Below are positions 1 through 7,634 of a DNA stretch of 64,000 bases, one piece after another; position 1 is the stretch's first letter, and every line of letters begins with the position of its first letter. The position numbers and the translations under genes are program-made. The notes under the pieces were generated by a model, which saw only the letters and a list, made by a program, of their open reading frames with translations, did no database searches and was not told the DNA's origin. The stretch is from Lentibacillus daqui (GTDB taxonomy: Bacteria; Bacillota; Bacilli; Bacillales; Amphibacillaceae): contig NZ_CP114176.1 of assembly GCF_027186265.1 (NCBI RefSeq), positions 2,790,001 through 2,854,000 of the forward strand, in the 5' to 3' direction.

Positions 1-618
1 AAAAGCATATGCATGTTGCAGATCAATGCCAAGATGATGAATCAAATTTTTAATTCCATTTGCTTTCGAGCCACCATTTGGCAAAACATCTACCGAATAA
101 CGATGCCAACGAATAAATTCAAACTGACGGAACTTTTCTCTATACTGTTGTTCGGCTTCCCCATCACAAAATAATAATGCTTGATAAATATCACGATTGC
201 GATAATAATTAGGATCAAAAGTAACGGGTTGGTTGATTTTTAAAGAGGTGATCGCTTCTTCCAGGAATGGATGATGTTCCACACTTGAGCGCCAATCTTC
301 ATGATCAAGGTAAACCAATGGATGCTTACTGTTAGTTGCTTCCTCGTTTAAATGACTTAAAGCTGTGAAATCCAGCTGATTTTTATAGATTACTTGATTG
401 TTGTAGACGACATATTGCCCATTAAGACTGACATATGTTGTTATATTTAATGCTTCTCTTAAATCTTTAAAAGCAAATGGTGCGCGTCCGGTAGCAATTG
501 CAACAATATGCCCGTCATCCTGTAATTGTTGAACCGCTTCTCGCGTAGAATCGGGCAACTCTTTTTCATCATCTAGCAATGTACTGTCTATATCAAAAAA
601 AATAATGTTTCGAGTCAT
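1..618 (-). CDS. Cof-type HAD-superfamily sugar phosphatase, 3' end outside window
   Basis: Reading from the ATG at 618 on the minus strand gives about 206 residues with no stop before the window edge. The N-terminus has the HAD motif I DIDSTLLDDE, with the nucleophile Asp near residue 9, followed by the ATGRAPFAF motif typical of Cof/YbiV-type phosphatases. The last visible residues, HAYAF, run into where the GDGxND motif IV would be, so only about 50 C-terminal residues are missing. Members of this family dephosphorylate sugar phosphates or pyridoxal phosphate in the cytoplasm; the substrate cannot be read from sequence. It lies 42 bp downstream of the RpiR-type regulator on the same strand and is probably co-transcribed with it. 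Confidence 0.85.
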   Translation of the reverse strand, partial: MTRNIIFFDIDSTLLDDEKELPDSTREAVQQLQDDGHIVAIATGRAPFAFKDLREALNITTYVSLNGQYVVYNNQVIYKNQLDFTALSHLNEEATNSKHPLVYLDHEDWRSSVEHHPFLEEAITSLKINQPVTFDPNYYRNRDIYQALLFCDGEAEQQYREKFRQFEFIRWHRYSVDVLPNGGSKANGIKNLIHHLGIDLQHAYAF

Positions 619-660
619 CTTACTCTCCCCTATTCTCTCTCATATTTTAGTATTTGTCTT

Positions 661-1545
661 TTAAACATTATCGTGATTACCTTCCTGCATCACTTCATTG
701 GAACTTTTTCGGTGATCATAATATTTGGAAATACGAATTTTATATTCCAGATTATTTCTATAATTCCTGGAAAATACACATCCGTAAAGAAGATCCAACA
801 AAAACGAGATGGAATCATTCGAACTAAAGCTGCCTATTTTGGAGTACAATTTTTCTCGAGTAGTAATTCTGAAAATACAGTCCGCGTATGTTGTTAAGGT
901 ATTATCTCCTATACTTGTTAAGGCAATGATAGGAGTCCCCTTCTTCCTTAACATCGGTAATAAACCAATAATACCAGAAGTCTCCCCAGTATAGGAAATA
1001 ACAATAGCACAAGTATTCGAATTGCAGCTGGCTGCCTCATACCCTTGATCTACTGTACAAAGATTGACCTTTTTGCCAATCCGAACCATCTGTGATTTAA
1101 AATCATGACAGATGTCCAGGTTGTTGTTCAACGAAAATATCTTGATTTCTTCTGCTTGATTCAAAAGATCTGTTGCCTTTTGTAATTCATCATTGTTTAT
1201 TAAGGATAACGTGTCACTAATGGTCATTTGATTCAATACAGCCATTTTGTTGGCAATGGTCATTACATTATCTTGTTCGCTAAAAGGATAATTTGCATCA
1301 ATATGATTAAAATGGCTGTTCAGATAGTCAATTTCTTCAAGAAAAATATTTCTCAGCTCGACCCATCCGTTGTATCCAAGTTTTTTGGCAACTCTTATTA
1401 ATGTAGAGGGATGCGTATACGTTTCTTTCGCGATCTGTTTTGCTGTTTTACCTTGAATATTTTCCCTCTGTTCAAACATATAACGAACGATTCCTTTTTC
1501 AGATGGAGAGAAAATATCTCCTTTCATTTTTTCCGTCAATAACAT
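661..1545 (-). CDS. MurR/RpiR family transcriptional regulator (HTH + SIS)
   Basis: This is a 294-residue regulator with an N-terminal HTH_6 domain (about residues 1-75, including TAKQIAKETYTHPSTLIRVA) and a C-terminal SIS sugar-phosphate-binding domain (about 120-260, with VISYTGETSGI). Proteins of this kind bind DNA as dimers and sense phosphorylated sugars. The ATG at 1545 is preferred because a GGTG lies 6 bases upstream; an in-frame GTG at 1557 would sit inside that site. The gene is divergent from the GH4 glucosidase gene, and a perfect inverted repeat lies in the space between, so it probably controls that gene. A downstream HAD phosphatase gene follows 42 bp later on the same strand. 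Confidence 0.9.
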   Translation of the reverse strand: MLLTEKMKGDIFSPSEKGIVRYMFEQRENIQGKTAKQIAKETYTHPSTLIRVAKKLGYNGWVELRNIFLEEIDYLNSHFNHIDANYPFSEQDNVMTIANKMAVLNQMTISDTLSLINNDELQKATDLLNQAEEIKIFSLNNNLDICHDFKSQMVRIGKKVNLCTVDQGYEAASCNSNTCAIVISYTGETSGIIGLLPMLRKKGTPIIALTSIGDNTLTTYADCIFRITTREKLYSKIGSFSSNDSISFLLDLLYGCVFSRNYRNNLEYKIRISKYYDHRKSSNEVMQEGNHDNV

Positions 1546-1587
1546 ATCAATCACCACTTATACTATAACACGACCCGCCGTAAATAG

Positions 1588-1618
1588 CATTTACAAAAAT
1601 AATGGATTTTTGTAAATG
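1588..1618. promoter_or_regulatory. Perfect 13-bp inverted repeat, candidate RpiR operator
   Basis: The arms 1588-1600 (CATTTACAAAAAT) and 1606-1618 are perfect reverse complements around the 5-base spacer AATGG. The site lies between the divergent RpiR regulator and the GH4 gene, where an operator would be expected. No T-tract on either side suggests a terminator. Binding by this regulator is inference. Confidence 0.6.
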
Positions 1619-1706
1619 GATTTGTAAACGGCAAAGGATTTGTTCGCTGTTCTCTTGTTTCCCATTCCGACCCTTTTATAATAGAAAGAAAGAGGAGGAA
1701 TGATGT

Positions 1707-3089
1707 ATGGCAAACGGTGTAAAAATTGTAACCATTGGTGGAGGAAGCAGCTATACTCCGGAATTGATGGAAGGATTTATTAACAGATATGAAGAACTTC
1801 CAATCAGAGAAATTTGGCTTGTTGATATAGAAGATGGCAAGGAAAAGCTGGACATTGTTGCCAAGATGGCGCAAAGAATGTGGGATGCTTCTCCTTATGA
1901 TGTGAAAGTTCATACAACATTGGATCGTCGCAAAGCATTAAAAGATGCTGACTTTGTAACCACTCAATTTAGAGTTGGTTTATTAAATGCCCGGGTAAAA
2001 GATGAAAGAATTCCTTTATCCTATGGTATGACGGGACAAGAAACCAACGGGGCTGGCGGGATTTTCAAGGCATTTAGGACCATCCCGGTTATTTTAAACA
2101 TTGTGGAAGATATGAAGGAATTATGCCCGAATGCCTGGTTAATCAACTTTACGAACCCGAGTGGAATGGTAACGGATGCCATTATTCGTTACGGTAAATG
2201 GGAAAAAGTTATTGGCTTGTGTAATGTTCCAGTTGGCGCCATGATGGCCGAACCAGAATTAATCGGAAAAACTTTGGATGAACTTATTTATTCCTTTGCC
2301 GGCTTAAATCACTTCCACTGGCATCGCGTGAAAGATTTACAAGGAAATGATGTTACTTCTGAAATCATTGATAAAATGTATGGTAATGATTCGGGTATTC
2401 CGGCAAATATTCATGATACACCATTCTTTATTGAACAACTGAAACAGATGAACATGATCCCTTGTGGCTATCATCGTTATTACTACCGCTATGAAGAAAT
2501 GTTGCAACACATGCTGGAAGAATACAATGATCCAAATGTTGGTACGAGGGCCCAGCAAGTGAAACAAACAGAAGCAGAATTGTTTGAGTTGTATAAGGAT
2601 CCAAATTTAAATTATAAACCTGAACAATTATCAAAACGTGGTGGTGCCCATTACTCGGATGCCGCTTGCGAAACCATTACTTCTATCTATGCCAACAAAA
2701 ATACCCATATGGTTGTTTCAACGAAGAATAACGGCGCTGTTCCTGATTTGGCTCCAGATGACGTTGTCGAAGTTTCTGCCTATATCGGTGCAGCAGGAGC
2801 AAGACCAATTGCTTTCGGCTCGCTTCAACCAGCTGAAAAAGGTTGGCTGCAATTAATGAAGAATATGGAGTTATGTGTGGAAGAAGCAGCAGTAACCGGC
2901 GACTACGGTTTGGCATTACAAGCATTCACTATCAACCCACTCATTCCTAGTGGTGAAACTGCAAAGCGTGTTTTAGATGAACTATTGATTGCCCATAAAA
3001 AATATTTACCACAGTTTGCAGGAAAAATTGTGGAATTGGAAGCAGATGGACTCACCGTTAAAGATGAAGTAGCCGGAAATTTGAACTAA
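1707..3089 (+). CDS. GH4 family 6-phospho-beta-glucosidase (LicH/CelF-like)
   Basis: This 460-residue protein is a glycoside hydrolase family 4 enzyme. It has an N-terminal Rossmann motif (IVTIGGGSSYTPEL, residues 7-20), NFTNPSG at about 147-153, and the metal-binding Cys172 in LCNVPVG with the conserved His202 in the LNHFHW segment. GH4 enzymes use NAD+ and Mn2+ and cleave phosphorylated disaccharides imported by a PTS by redox elimination. The start is fixed by GAGGAG upstream of the ATG. The sequence looks closer to the LicH/CelF group acting on 6-phospho-beta-glucosides than to MalH, but the alpha or beta preference is inferred. It is divergent from an RpiR regulator and is followed by two phosphatase genes on the same strand. 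Confidence 0.9.
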   Translation: MANGVKIVTIGGGSSYTPELMEGFINRYEELPIREIWLVDIEDGKEKLDIVAKMAQRMWDASPYDVKVHTTLDRRKALKDADFVTTQFRVGLLNARVKDERIPLSYGMTGQETNGAGGIFKAFRTIPVILNIVEDMKELCPNAWLINFTNPSGMVTDAIIRYGKWEKVIGLCNVPVGAMMAEPELIGKTLDELIYSFAGLNHFHWHRVKDLQGNDVTSEIIDKMYGNDSGIPANIHDTPFFIEQLKQMNMIPCGYHRYYYRYEEMLQHMLEEYNDPNVGTRAQQVKQTEAELFELYKDPNLNYKPEQLSKRGGAHYSDAACETITSIYANKNTHMVVSTKNNGAVPDLAPDDVVEVSAYIGAAGARPIAFGSLQPAEKGWLQLMKNMELCVEEAAVTGDYGLALQAFTINPLIPSGETAKRVLDELLIAHKKYLPQFAGKIVELEADGLTVKDEVAGNLN

Positions 3090-3167
3090 AAACGTAATGC
3101 CTTATATGATAAAGAAGCAATGAGGATTACTCGTAAATGATCCATCATTAATTTTGAGGTAAAAACC

Positions 3168-3215
3168 ATATAGCGCCTTACCAGTTGTCTAAATCCAACT
3201 GGTAAGGCGCTATAT
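3168..3215. terminator. 20-bp perfect inverted repeat after the GH4 gene
   Basis: Arms 3168-3187 and 3196-3215 are perfect reverse complements with an 8-base loop. There is no U-tract on the plus strand; a short T-run (GGTTTTTACC) follows it on the minus strand. It may act as a terminator or as an mRNA-stabilising hairpin at the end of the GH4 transcript. Confidence 0.5.
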
Positions 3216-3249
3216 ATGAACTCTAAACTATCATACGAGGTGCATACAA

Positions 3250-3825
3250 ATGAAAAAAACATTATATCTAATGAGGCATGGACAAACTATATTTAATGTG
3301 AGAAGGAAAATTCAAGGTTGGTGTGACTCACCACTTACAAAATTAGGAATCAAACAAGCAGAGACTGCCGCAAAGTATTTTAAGGAGCACAATATAGTTT
3401 TCGATGATGCCTATAGCTCCACATCTGAAAGAGCCTGTGATACTTTGGAAATTGTGACCGACACACCTTATACGAGATTAAAAGGTTTAAAGGAATGGAA
3501 TTTTGGAACATTTGAAGGTGAGAGTGAGGACTTAAACCCACCACTTCCCTATGAGGATTTCTTTGTTACCTTTGGCGGAGAAGGACAAACCGAATTTCAA
3601 AAAAGGGTTGCTGAAACATGTCAAAACATAATGGAAGAAGATAATAAAGTTGTTTTAGCCGTATCCCATGGAGCAGCTTGTAGAAATTTCATGAGATACT
3701 GGGAACATACTAGTTCCATTACGCAACAAGAAAAGATTGGCAATTGTTGTATTTTGAAATTTGAATACGAGAATAATGAATTTGAATTAGTTGAAATTAT
3801 TAATCATGATTTTAGTAAACTATGA
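3250..3825 (+). CDS. Histidine phosphatase family protein (cytosolic)
   Basis: This is a 191-residue protein of the phosphoglycerate mutase-like histidine phosphatase family. The phosphorylated His is in LMRHGQTIFN (residues 8-17), and the second catalytic His is in AVSHGAACRNF near residue 139. There is no signal peptide, so it acts in the cytoplasm. The family removes phosphate from small molecules; the substrate is not evident. It shares the stretch QGWxDxPLTxxG with the lipoprotein phosphatase at 17234 in this window. The HAD phosphatase gene starts 35 bp downstream, so the two probably form a pair transcribed with or after the GH4 gene. Confidence 0.85.
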   Translation: MKKTLYLMRHGQTIFNVRRKIQGWCDSPLTKLGIKQAETAAKYFKEHNIVFDDAYSSTSERACDTLEIVTDTPYTRLKGLKEWNFGTFEGESEDLNPPLPYEDFFVTFGGEGQTEFQKRVAETCQNIMEEDNKVVLAVSHGAACRNFMRYWEHTSSITQQEKIGNCCILKFEYENNEFELVEIINHDFSKL

Positions 3826-3860
3826 GCCCAAACGTTTTTTTAAAATAAGGAGAAAATTAT

Positions 3861-4682
3861 ATGATTAAATTGGTGCTATCTGATATGGATGGAACGTTCT
3901 TAAATAATGGTGGTGACTTTAACAGGGAACTATACAAGGATGTCAAAAGGCTAATGAAAGAAAAAGGCGTTGTTTTTGCTCCAGTTACCGGTAAACAATG
4001 TGAACGTGTTGAAGAGTTATTTGGTAATGATGCACATGATTTATGGATCCTAGGGGATAGTGCCACCCGAATCAAGCATAACGGCGAATTTGTTTATGAA
4101 TCCTTGCTAAGCAATCAATTAGGACTGGAAATTATCCGTTTACTTGAGGAAATAAGCTTGGATCATACCATTATTGCGTGTACAAGAAATTGTGCGGTTA
4201 TAAAAGATAACACTCCTCAAGAAGAAGCTGCTATTGTCAGAAAGTCCTATGCTCAAGTAAAGCAAGTATCCGATTTTAATGAGATTCAAGAGGATTTTGT
4301 TAAGATTACCGTCCACGATCCAGCCCTTCGATGTTTCGAAACCAGGGAAAAACTATCTCGCTTTTTCGGGTCAGCTTATATTGTCGCATCGGAAGCAGCC
4401 TGGATTGACATAGCTAATGCCAATGTTCATAAAGGCACCACCGTTGAACACCTACAGCAGTTATTGCAAGTAACGCCGGAAGAAACGATGGCATTTGGAG
4501 ACGGCTACAATGATATAGAGCTCATGACCCGCAGTACCTATAGCTTTGCTGTCCGAAATGCGGTTCAAGATACAAAAGATGCTGCGAATTTCATTACCCG
4601 TTCCAATGAAGAAGACGGTGTTCTGAGGACGATTATTCAAATGTTAACTTTACAAGAAAGCAGGTCATCATGTGGAAATTGA
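3861..4682 (+). CDS. Cof-type HAD-superfamily phosphatase
   Basis: This is a 273-residue HAD phosphatase of the Cof (IIB cap) subfamily. Motif I is LSDMDGTFLN (Asp8 and Asp10) and motif IV is FGDGYNDIELM near residue 215. Such enzymes hydrolyse sugar phosphates in the cytoplasm. An AAGGAG ribosome binding site precedes the start. It follows the histidine phosphatase gene by 35 bp, which suggests one transcript. A bidirectional terminator separates it from the convergent PTS operon. Confidence 0.88.
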   Translation: MIKLVLSDMDGTFLNNGGDFNRELYKDVKRLMKEKGVVFAPVTGKQCERVEELFGNDAHDLWILGDSATRIKHNGEFVYESLLSNQLGLEIIRLLEEISLDHTIIACTRNCAVIKDNTPQEEAAIVRKSYAQVKQVSDFNEIQEDFVKITVHDPALRCFETREKLSRFFGSAYIVASEAAWIDIANANVHKGTTVEHLQQLLQVTPEETMAFGDGYNDIELMTRSTYSFAVRNAVQDTKDAANFITRSNEEDGVLRTIIQMLTLQESRSSCGN

Positions 4683-4750
4683 AAAAGAAAACATGTTGGC
4701 TGAAGAAATGTAAACCCTGTATTTATTAATGCCACTTACGCCTTATAAAA

Positions 4751-4790
4751 GAAGCGCCCCGAGATAAAATCAGGGCGTTTCTTATTATTT
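4751..4790. terminator. Bidirectional rho-independent terminator
   Basis: The stem AAGCGCCC/GGGCGTTT (one G-U pair) has a loop of about a dozen bases and is followed by a T-rich run on the plus strand. The minus strand also ends in CTTCTTTT. It lies between the convergent HAD phosphatase and PTS EIIC genes and can serve both. Confidence 0.75.
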
Positions 4791-4841
4791 TCTATTTTAT
4801 TTCGAGGTTGTGAATAATTTCGGTTGACTTACTGGCCTTAA

Positions 4842-6203
4842 TCAAATTAACGCATCTTCACCTTTTTCTTGCTTAACTAGCTTCTTATCATACATTTTAA
4901 TGAATGGCAACCAAATGAGAAATGCTGCTATAGCACAAATCAATGCAACAATGATCGCTATATAGTCTCCGCCTGTACTAATAAAGGCTCCCGCACCTCC
5001 CGGGGTAGGCCATGGCATCTGTGCAATAATTGGTTGAACAATATTTAGTTTAATTGTCCAATAACCTATTGATGCGGAAACCATTGGTGCTAAAAAGAAA
5101 GGAATAGCCAAGAATGGATTATATACAATCGGTAATCCAAATATCAATGGTTCATTAATATTAAAAATACCGGGAGCAATAGCTGATTTGCCTAAGACGC
5201 TTAATTGTTTCGACTTGGCTAAAAATGCAATAAAAATACATAACCCCAAAGTAGAACCAGAACCGCCTATAACAACGAACGCGTTTTGAAACTCACCTGC
5301 AAATGGAATACTTGCTCCATTTATATTCGCTTGCAGATTTGTAAGAACGACCGGTGTCAGTATTCCTGAAATAATAGTTGCCCCATGTATACCAACAATC
5401 CAAAGTGCATGGATTATGAAGAAAATCACTAAAATACCTACCCAGCTGTTTGTTAAATGAACAACAAATCCAAAAGGAATTGCTACTAGTTTAAATATAT
5501 CAGTACCTAACACAACTAATACACCGTTAATTAGGATGACAACGAAAGAAACTACGAATGCTGGTATTAATGCGGTAAATGATCTGCTAACACCTTCTGG
5601 TACCTGATCAGGCATTTTGATAACCCAGTTTCGTTTCACACACAATCTGTATAATTGTACGGATATAATAGCCATAATGATCGCTGTGAACACTCCTGTA
5701 GCATCCAAACGACTTACTCCATCCGCTACCATTTCCCATCCATTAACAATTATATTGTCATCACCCATTTTGTCTATTAAAGACATTTCTCCATTTTTCC
5801 AAACTAACTGAGGAACGGTCATAAAAAATGCAAACAAAGTTAGTAAAGCGCCATTTAAGGGATTTAGATTTAACTCTTCTTCGTCAGCAAATATTTTTGT
5901 ATACTCATATCCCACTACAAGGCCGAAATATAACGCTAATATCCCCATAGTTGCCTTATTCGCCAGCATATACAAGTCACTAAATCTAAAAAACGTATTG
6001 TCAAAAAAGCCTTCTAAAAATGTAAACGTCTCCGGTAATACATTTAACACTAGGAACATCGAACCTACGATTACAAACGGGATAGAAGCCATGCCCGCAG
6101 CCATAATTGCACGTACAAAACGCCAGGATGCTACTTTACCCATCGGACCCATTAGATATTTTTCCAAAAGAGCAAATACTTTACTTTCATTTTCTTCTGC
6201 CAT
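4842..6203 (-). CDS. licC: PTS lactose/cellobiose-family EIIC permease
   Basis: This 453-residue membrane protein belongs to the EIIC component of the lactose/N,N'-diacetylchitobiose/beta-glucoside PTS family (CelB/LicC). It has about ten hydrophobic segments, with NEPLIFGLPIVYNPFLAIPF near residue 350 as the family's sugar-binding signature. It imports and, with EIIA and EIIB, phosphorylates cellobiose or related beta-glucosides. It is the last gene of a minus-strand operon that also encodes a GH1 enzyme, EIIB, EIIA and a small membrane protein. The substrate is inferred from the two types of 6-phospho-glucosidase around it. Confidence 0.92.
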   Translation of the reverse strand: MAEENESKVFALLEKYLMGPMGKVASWRFVRAIMAAGMASIPFVIVGSMFLVLNVLPETFTFLEGFFDNTFFRFSDLYMLANKATMGILALYFGLVVGYEYTKIFADEEELNLNPLNGALLTLFAFFMTVPQLVWKNGEMSLIDKMGDDNIIVNGWEMVADGVSRLDATGVFTAIIMAIISVQLYRLCVKRNWVIKMPDQVPEGVSRSFTALIPAFVVSFVVILINGVLVVLGTDIFKLVAIPFGFVVHLTNSWVGILVIFFIIHALWIVGIHGATIISGILTPVVLTNLQANINGASIPFAGEFQNAFVVIGGSGSTLGLCIFIAFLAKSKQLSVLGKSAIAPGIFNINEPLIFGLPIVYNPFLAIPFFLAPMVSASIGYWTIKLNIVQPIIAQMPWPTPGGAGAFISTGGDYIAIIVALICAIAAFLIWLPFIKMYDKKLVKQEKGEDALI

Positions 6204-6220
6204 AGGAATACCCCATTTCC

Positions 6221-6727
6221 TTATACATTAATAGCTTCTTCATATTTCTTGATACGTTTATAATGCTTATCCTCATTATGTTTAATCTTGTATAAACGAT
6301 GGAGAACAAATGAACTTAATAGTATCCCAATAGTCAAAATAACCAAAACTAATATTCTAGACTTCTCTTGATCTAAGAGAAAAGGATATAATTGAGTGAA
6401 AGACATAGAAAAACAAGTCGGTATTATTAACATCACATTTGTACCGAACAAAATGATAAAGCAATATTTTGTATACTTGGCATTATTGGTATGGTCACTA
6501 TACATTTTCACTTGTTCCGCTACACTAATGACGATTACGATCATTAACATCAACGGGATGAAATATAGCGAAGAATCACTCATTAACAGTGAAATTAGCC
6601 AGTATACATTCGTGAAAAAAAATAATGCAGAAACATATCTAACAAGTAAATACCTGTTAAAATACATGGATTTAATACTTGTTTCTTTTCTATTTTTTTC
6701 TACTAGTTCCCTTCCATTGTTTTCCAT
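6221..6727 (-). CDS. Uncharacterised four-helix membrane protein in a cellobiose PTS operon
   Basis: This small protein (168 residues from the ATG at 6727) has about four hydrophobic segments (near residues 25-45, 50-70, 85-105 and 120-142), separated by short charged stretches, and a lysine-rich cytoplasmic tail (YKIKHNEDKHYKRIKKYEE). I do not recognise a named family. The start at 6727 has a GAGGG 8 bases upstream. An alternative ATG at 6742 overlaps the EIIA stop codon as ATGA but has a weak ribosome site. Being between EIIA and EIIC, 17 bp before EIIC, it is probably made with the transporter and may be an accessory or assembly factor; this is inference. Confidence 0.7.
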   Translation of the reverse strand: MENNGRELVEKNRKETSIKSMYFNRYLLVRYVSALFFFTNVYWLISLLMSDSSLYFIPLMLMIVIVISVAEQVKMYSDHTNNAKYTKYCFIILFGTNVMLIIPTCFSMSFTQLYPFLLDQEKSRILVLVILTIGILLSSFVLHRLYKIKHNEDKHYKRIKKYEEAINV

Positions 6728-6738
6728 ATATAAATCCC

Positions 6739-7068
6739 TCATTTTTCCATTTTCGCAAGTCTTTCATATAGAGATGACATTTCCAGTGCAACCTCTCTCA
6801 ATGTCATCGTTGTCATTAAGTGATCTTGTGCATGAACCATAATAATTTCCATATTGATTTTTTCTCCAGAAGAATAATGTTGTAATAATGATGTTTGGGA
6901 TTGATGTGCGATCAATAATTCATCATTTGCTTCTTCCAGCTTGGTTGCAGCGTTTTCAAATTCATTATTTCTCATCATTTTAAAGGCTTCATGAATCATT
7001 GTTCTTGATGAGCCGCTATGCAATATAATTTCAAAGGCAACGCTTTGAATTTGTTCTTGATCCACCAA
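6739..7068 (-). CDS. licA: PTS lactose/cellobiose-specific EIIA
   Basis: This is a 109-residue EIIA of the lactose/cellobiose type, an all-helical trimeric phosphocarrier in the cytoplasm. The active-site segment IMVHAQDHLMTTMT holds His79, which corresponds to the phosphorylated His78 of lactococcal EIIA-Lac, with the supporting His83. It receives phosphate from HPr and passes it to the EIIB encoded upstream. Its stop overlaps a possible start of the next membrane protein. A 196-bp gap with a possible attenuator separates it from the EIIB gene, which is unusual for this operon type. Confidence 0.93.
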   Translation of the reverse strand: MVDQEQIQSVAFEIILHSGSSRTMIHEAFKMMRNNEFENAATKLEEANDELLIAHQSQTSLLQHYSSGEKINMEIIMVHAQDHLMTTMTLREVALEMSSLYERLAKMEK

Positions 7069-7149
7069 TATCTTCCTCTCTTATATCAAAGTTGCAATCA
7101 TAATTCTTTTATACGTCAAGTGGGCTAGAAATAGGTTCAACTGCCCGCT

Positions 7150-7192
7150 GAAAAAAATTGCTCCACTTTAGAACTTTATACGATAAGTGGAA
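7150..7192 (-). terminator. Possible attenuator/terminator between EIIB and EIIA genes
   Basis: On the minus strand the arms 7191-7185 and 7168-7162 (TCCACTT/AAGTGGA) form a hairpin, and a run of seven T follows two to five bases later (7157-7151). It lies inside the lic operon and could reduce expression of the downstream EIIA, membrane-protein and EIIC genes. The stem is only 7 bp and the loop is long, so this is tentative. Confidence 0.45.
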
Positions 7193-7264
7193 TGAAACAC
7201 AATGTAACGAGCAATTGATCCTGTTTGATGAAATGATTTATTTTTTCCTTCTAATTGATCATCA

Positions 7265-7585
7265 TTAATTTGGAAGTTCCTCCAAGATTAAGTTGCCTAA
7301 TTTCTCAATGCCCATAGGAATCGGAACGTATGCCTGCGGTGGAATGTTTACAACCGGCTTACCCGCACGATCACCAGCTGCTTTGAGATTTTTAAAGTAC
7401 ATTTTTGTTTGAGGACTCACTAAGAATAAATCAAAGTCACTGTTTTCAATCTTCTTACTGCCTTCCGTAGCAGAAACGGCATCTACTTCAATATCATGGT
7501 CTTTACTTTTTAGATACTCCGTTGCCTTCTTTGCCAATAAAGAAGATGACATACCACCTGCACAAATAATTAAAACTTGTTTCAT
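7265..7585 (-). CDS. licB: PTS lactose/cellobiose-specific EIIB
   Basis: This is a 106-residue EIIB with the P-loop motif MKQVLIICAGGMSSSLLAKK; Cys8 is the phosphorylated residue. It takes phosphate from EIIA and delivers it to the sugar bound by EIIC. The reading frame is open to 7666, but the start at 7585 is chosen because GGAGG lies 10 bases upstream, because the family begins just before the P-loop, and because a longer form would overlap the GH1 gene. It follows the GH1 gene by 49 bp. Confidence 0.93.
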   Translation of the reverse strand: MKQVLIICAGGMSSSLLAKKATEYLKSKDHDIEVDAVSATEGSKKIENSDFDLFLVSPQTKMYFKNLKAAGDRAGKPVVNIPPQAYVPIPMGIEKLGNLILEELPN

Positions 7586-7634
7586 CCTGCATTCCTCCAT
7601 TACATTATATTTTTTTAAATAGCTATGCTTCTTG

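Noticed and set aside
1621..1640. A cre site before the GH4 gene (TGTAAACGGCAAAG)
   Set aside because: It has three mismatches to the fixed positions of the consensus, including both terminal bases.
1563..1913. A 116-residue minus-strand frame overlapping the GH4 start
   Set aside because: It is antisense to the GH4 gene and its regulatory region, has no ribosome site and no known motifs.
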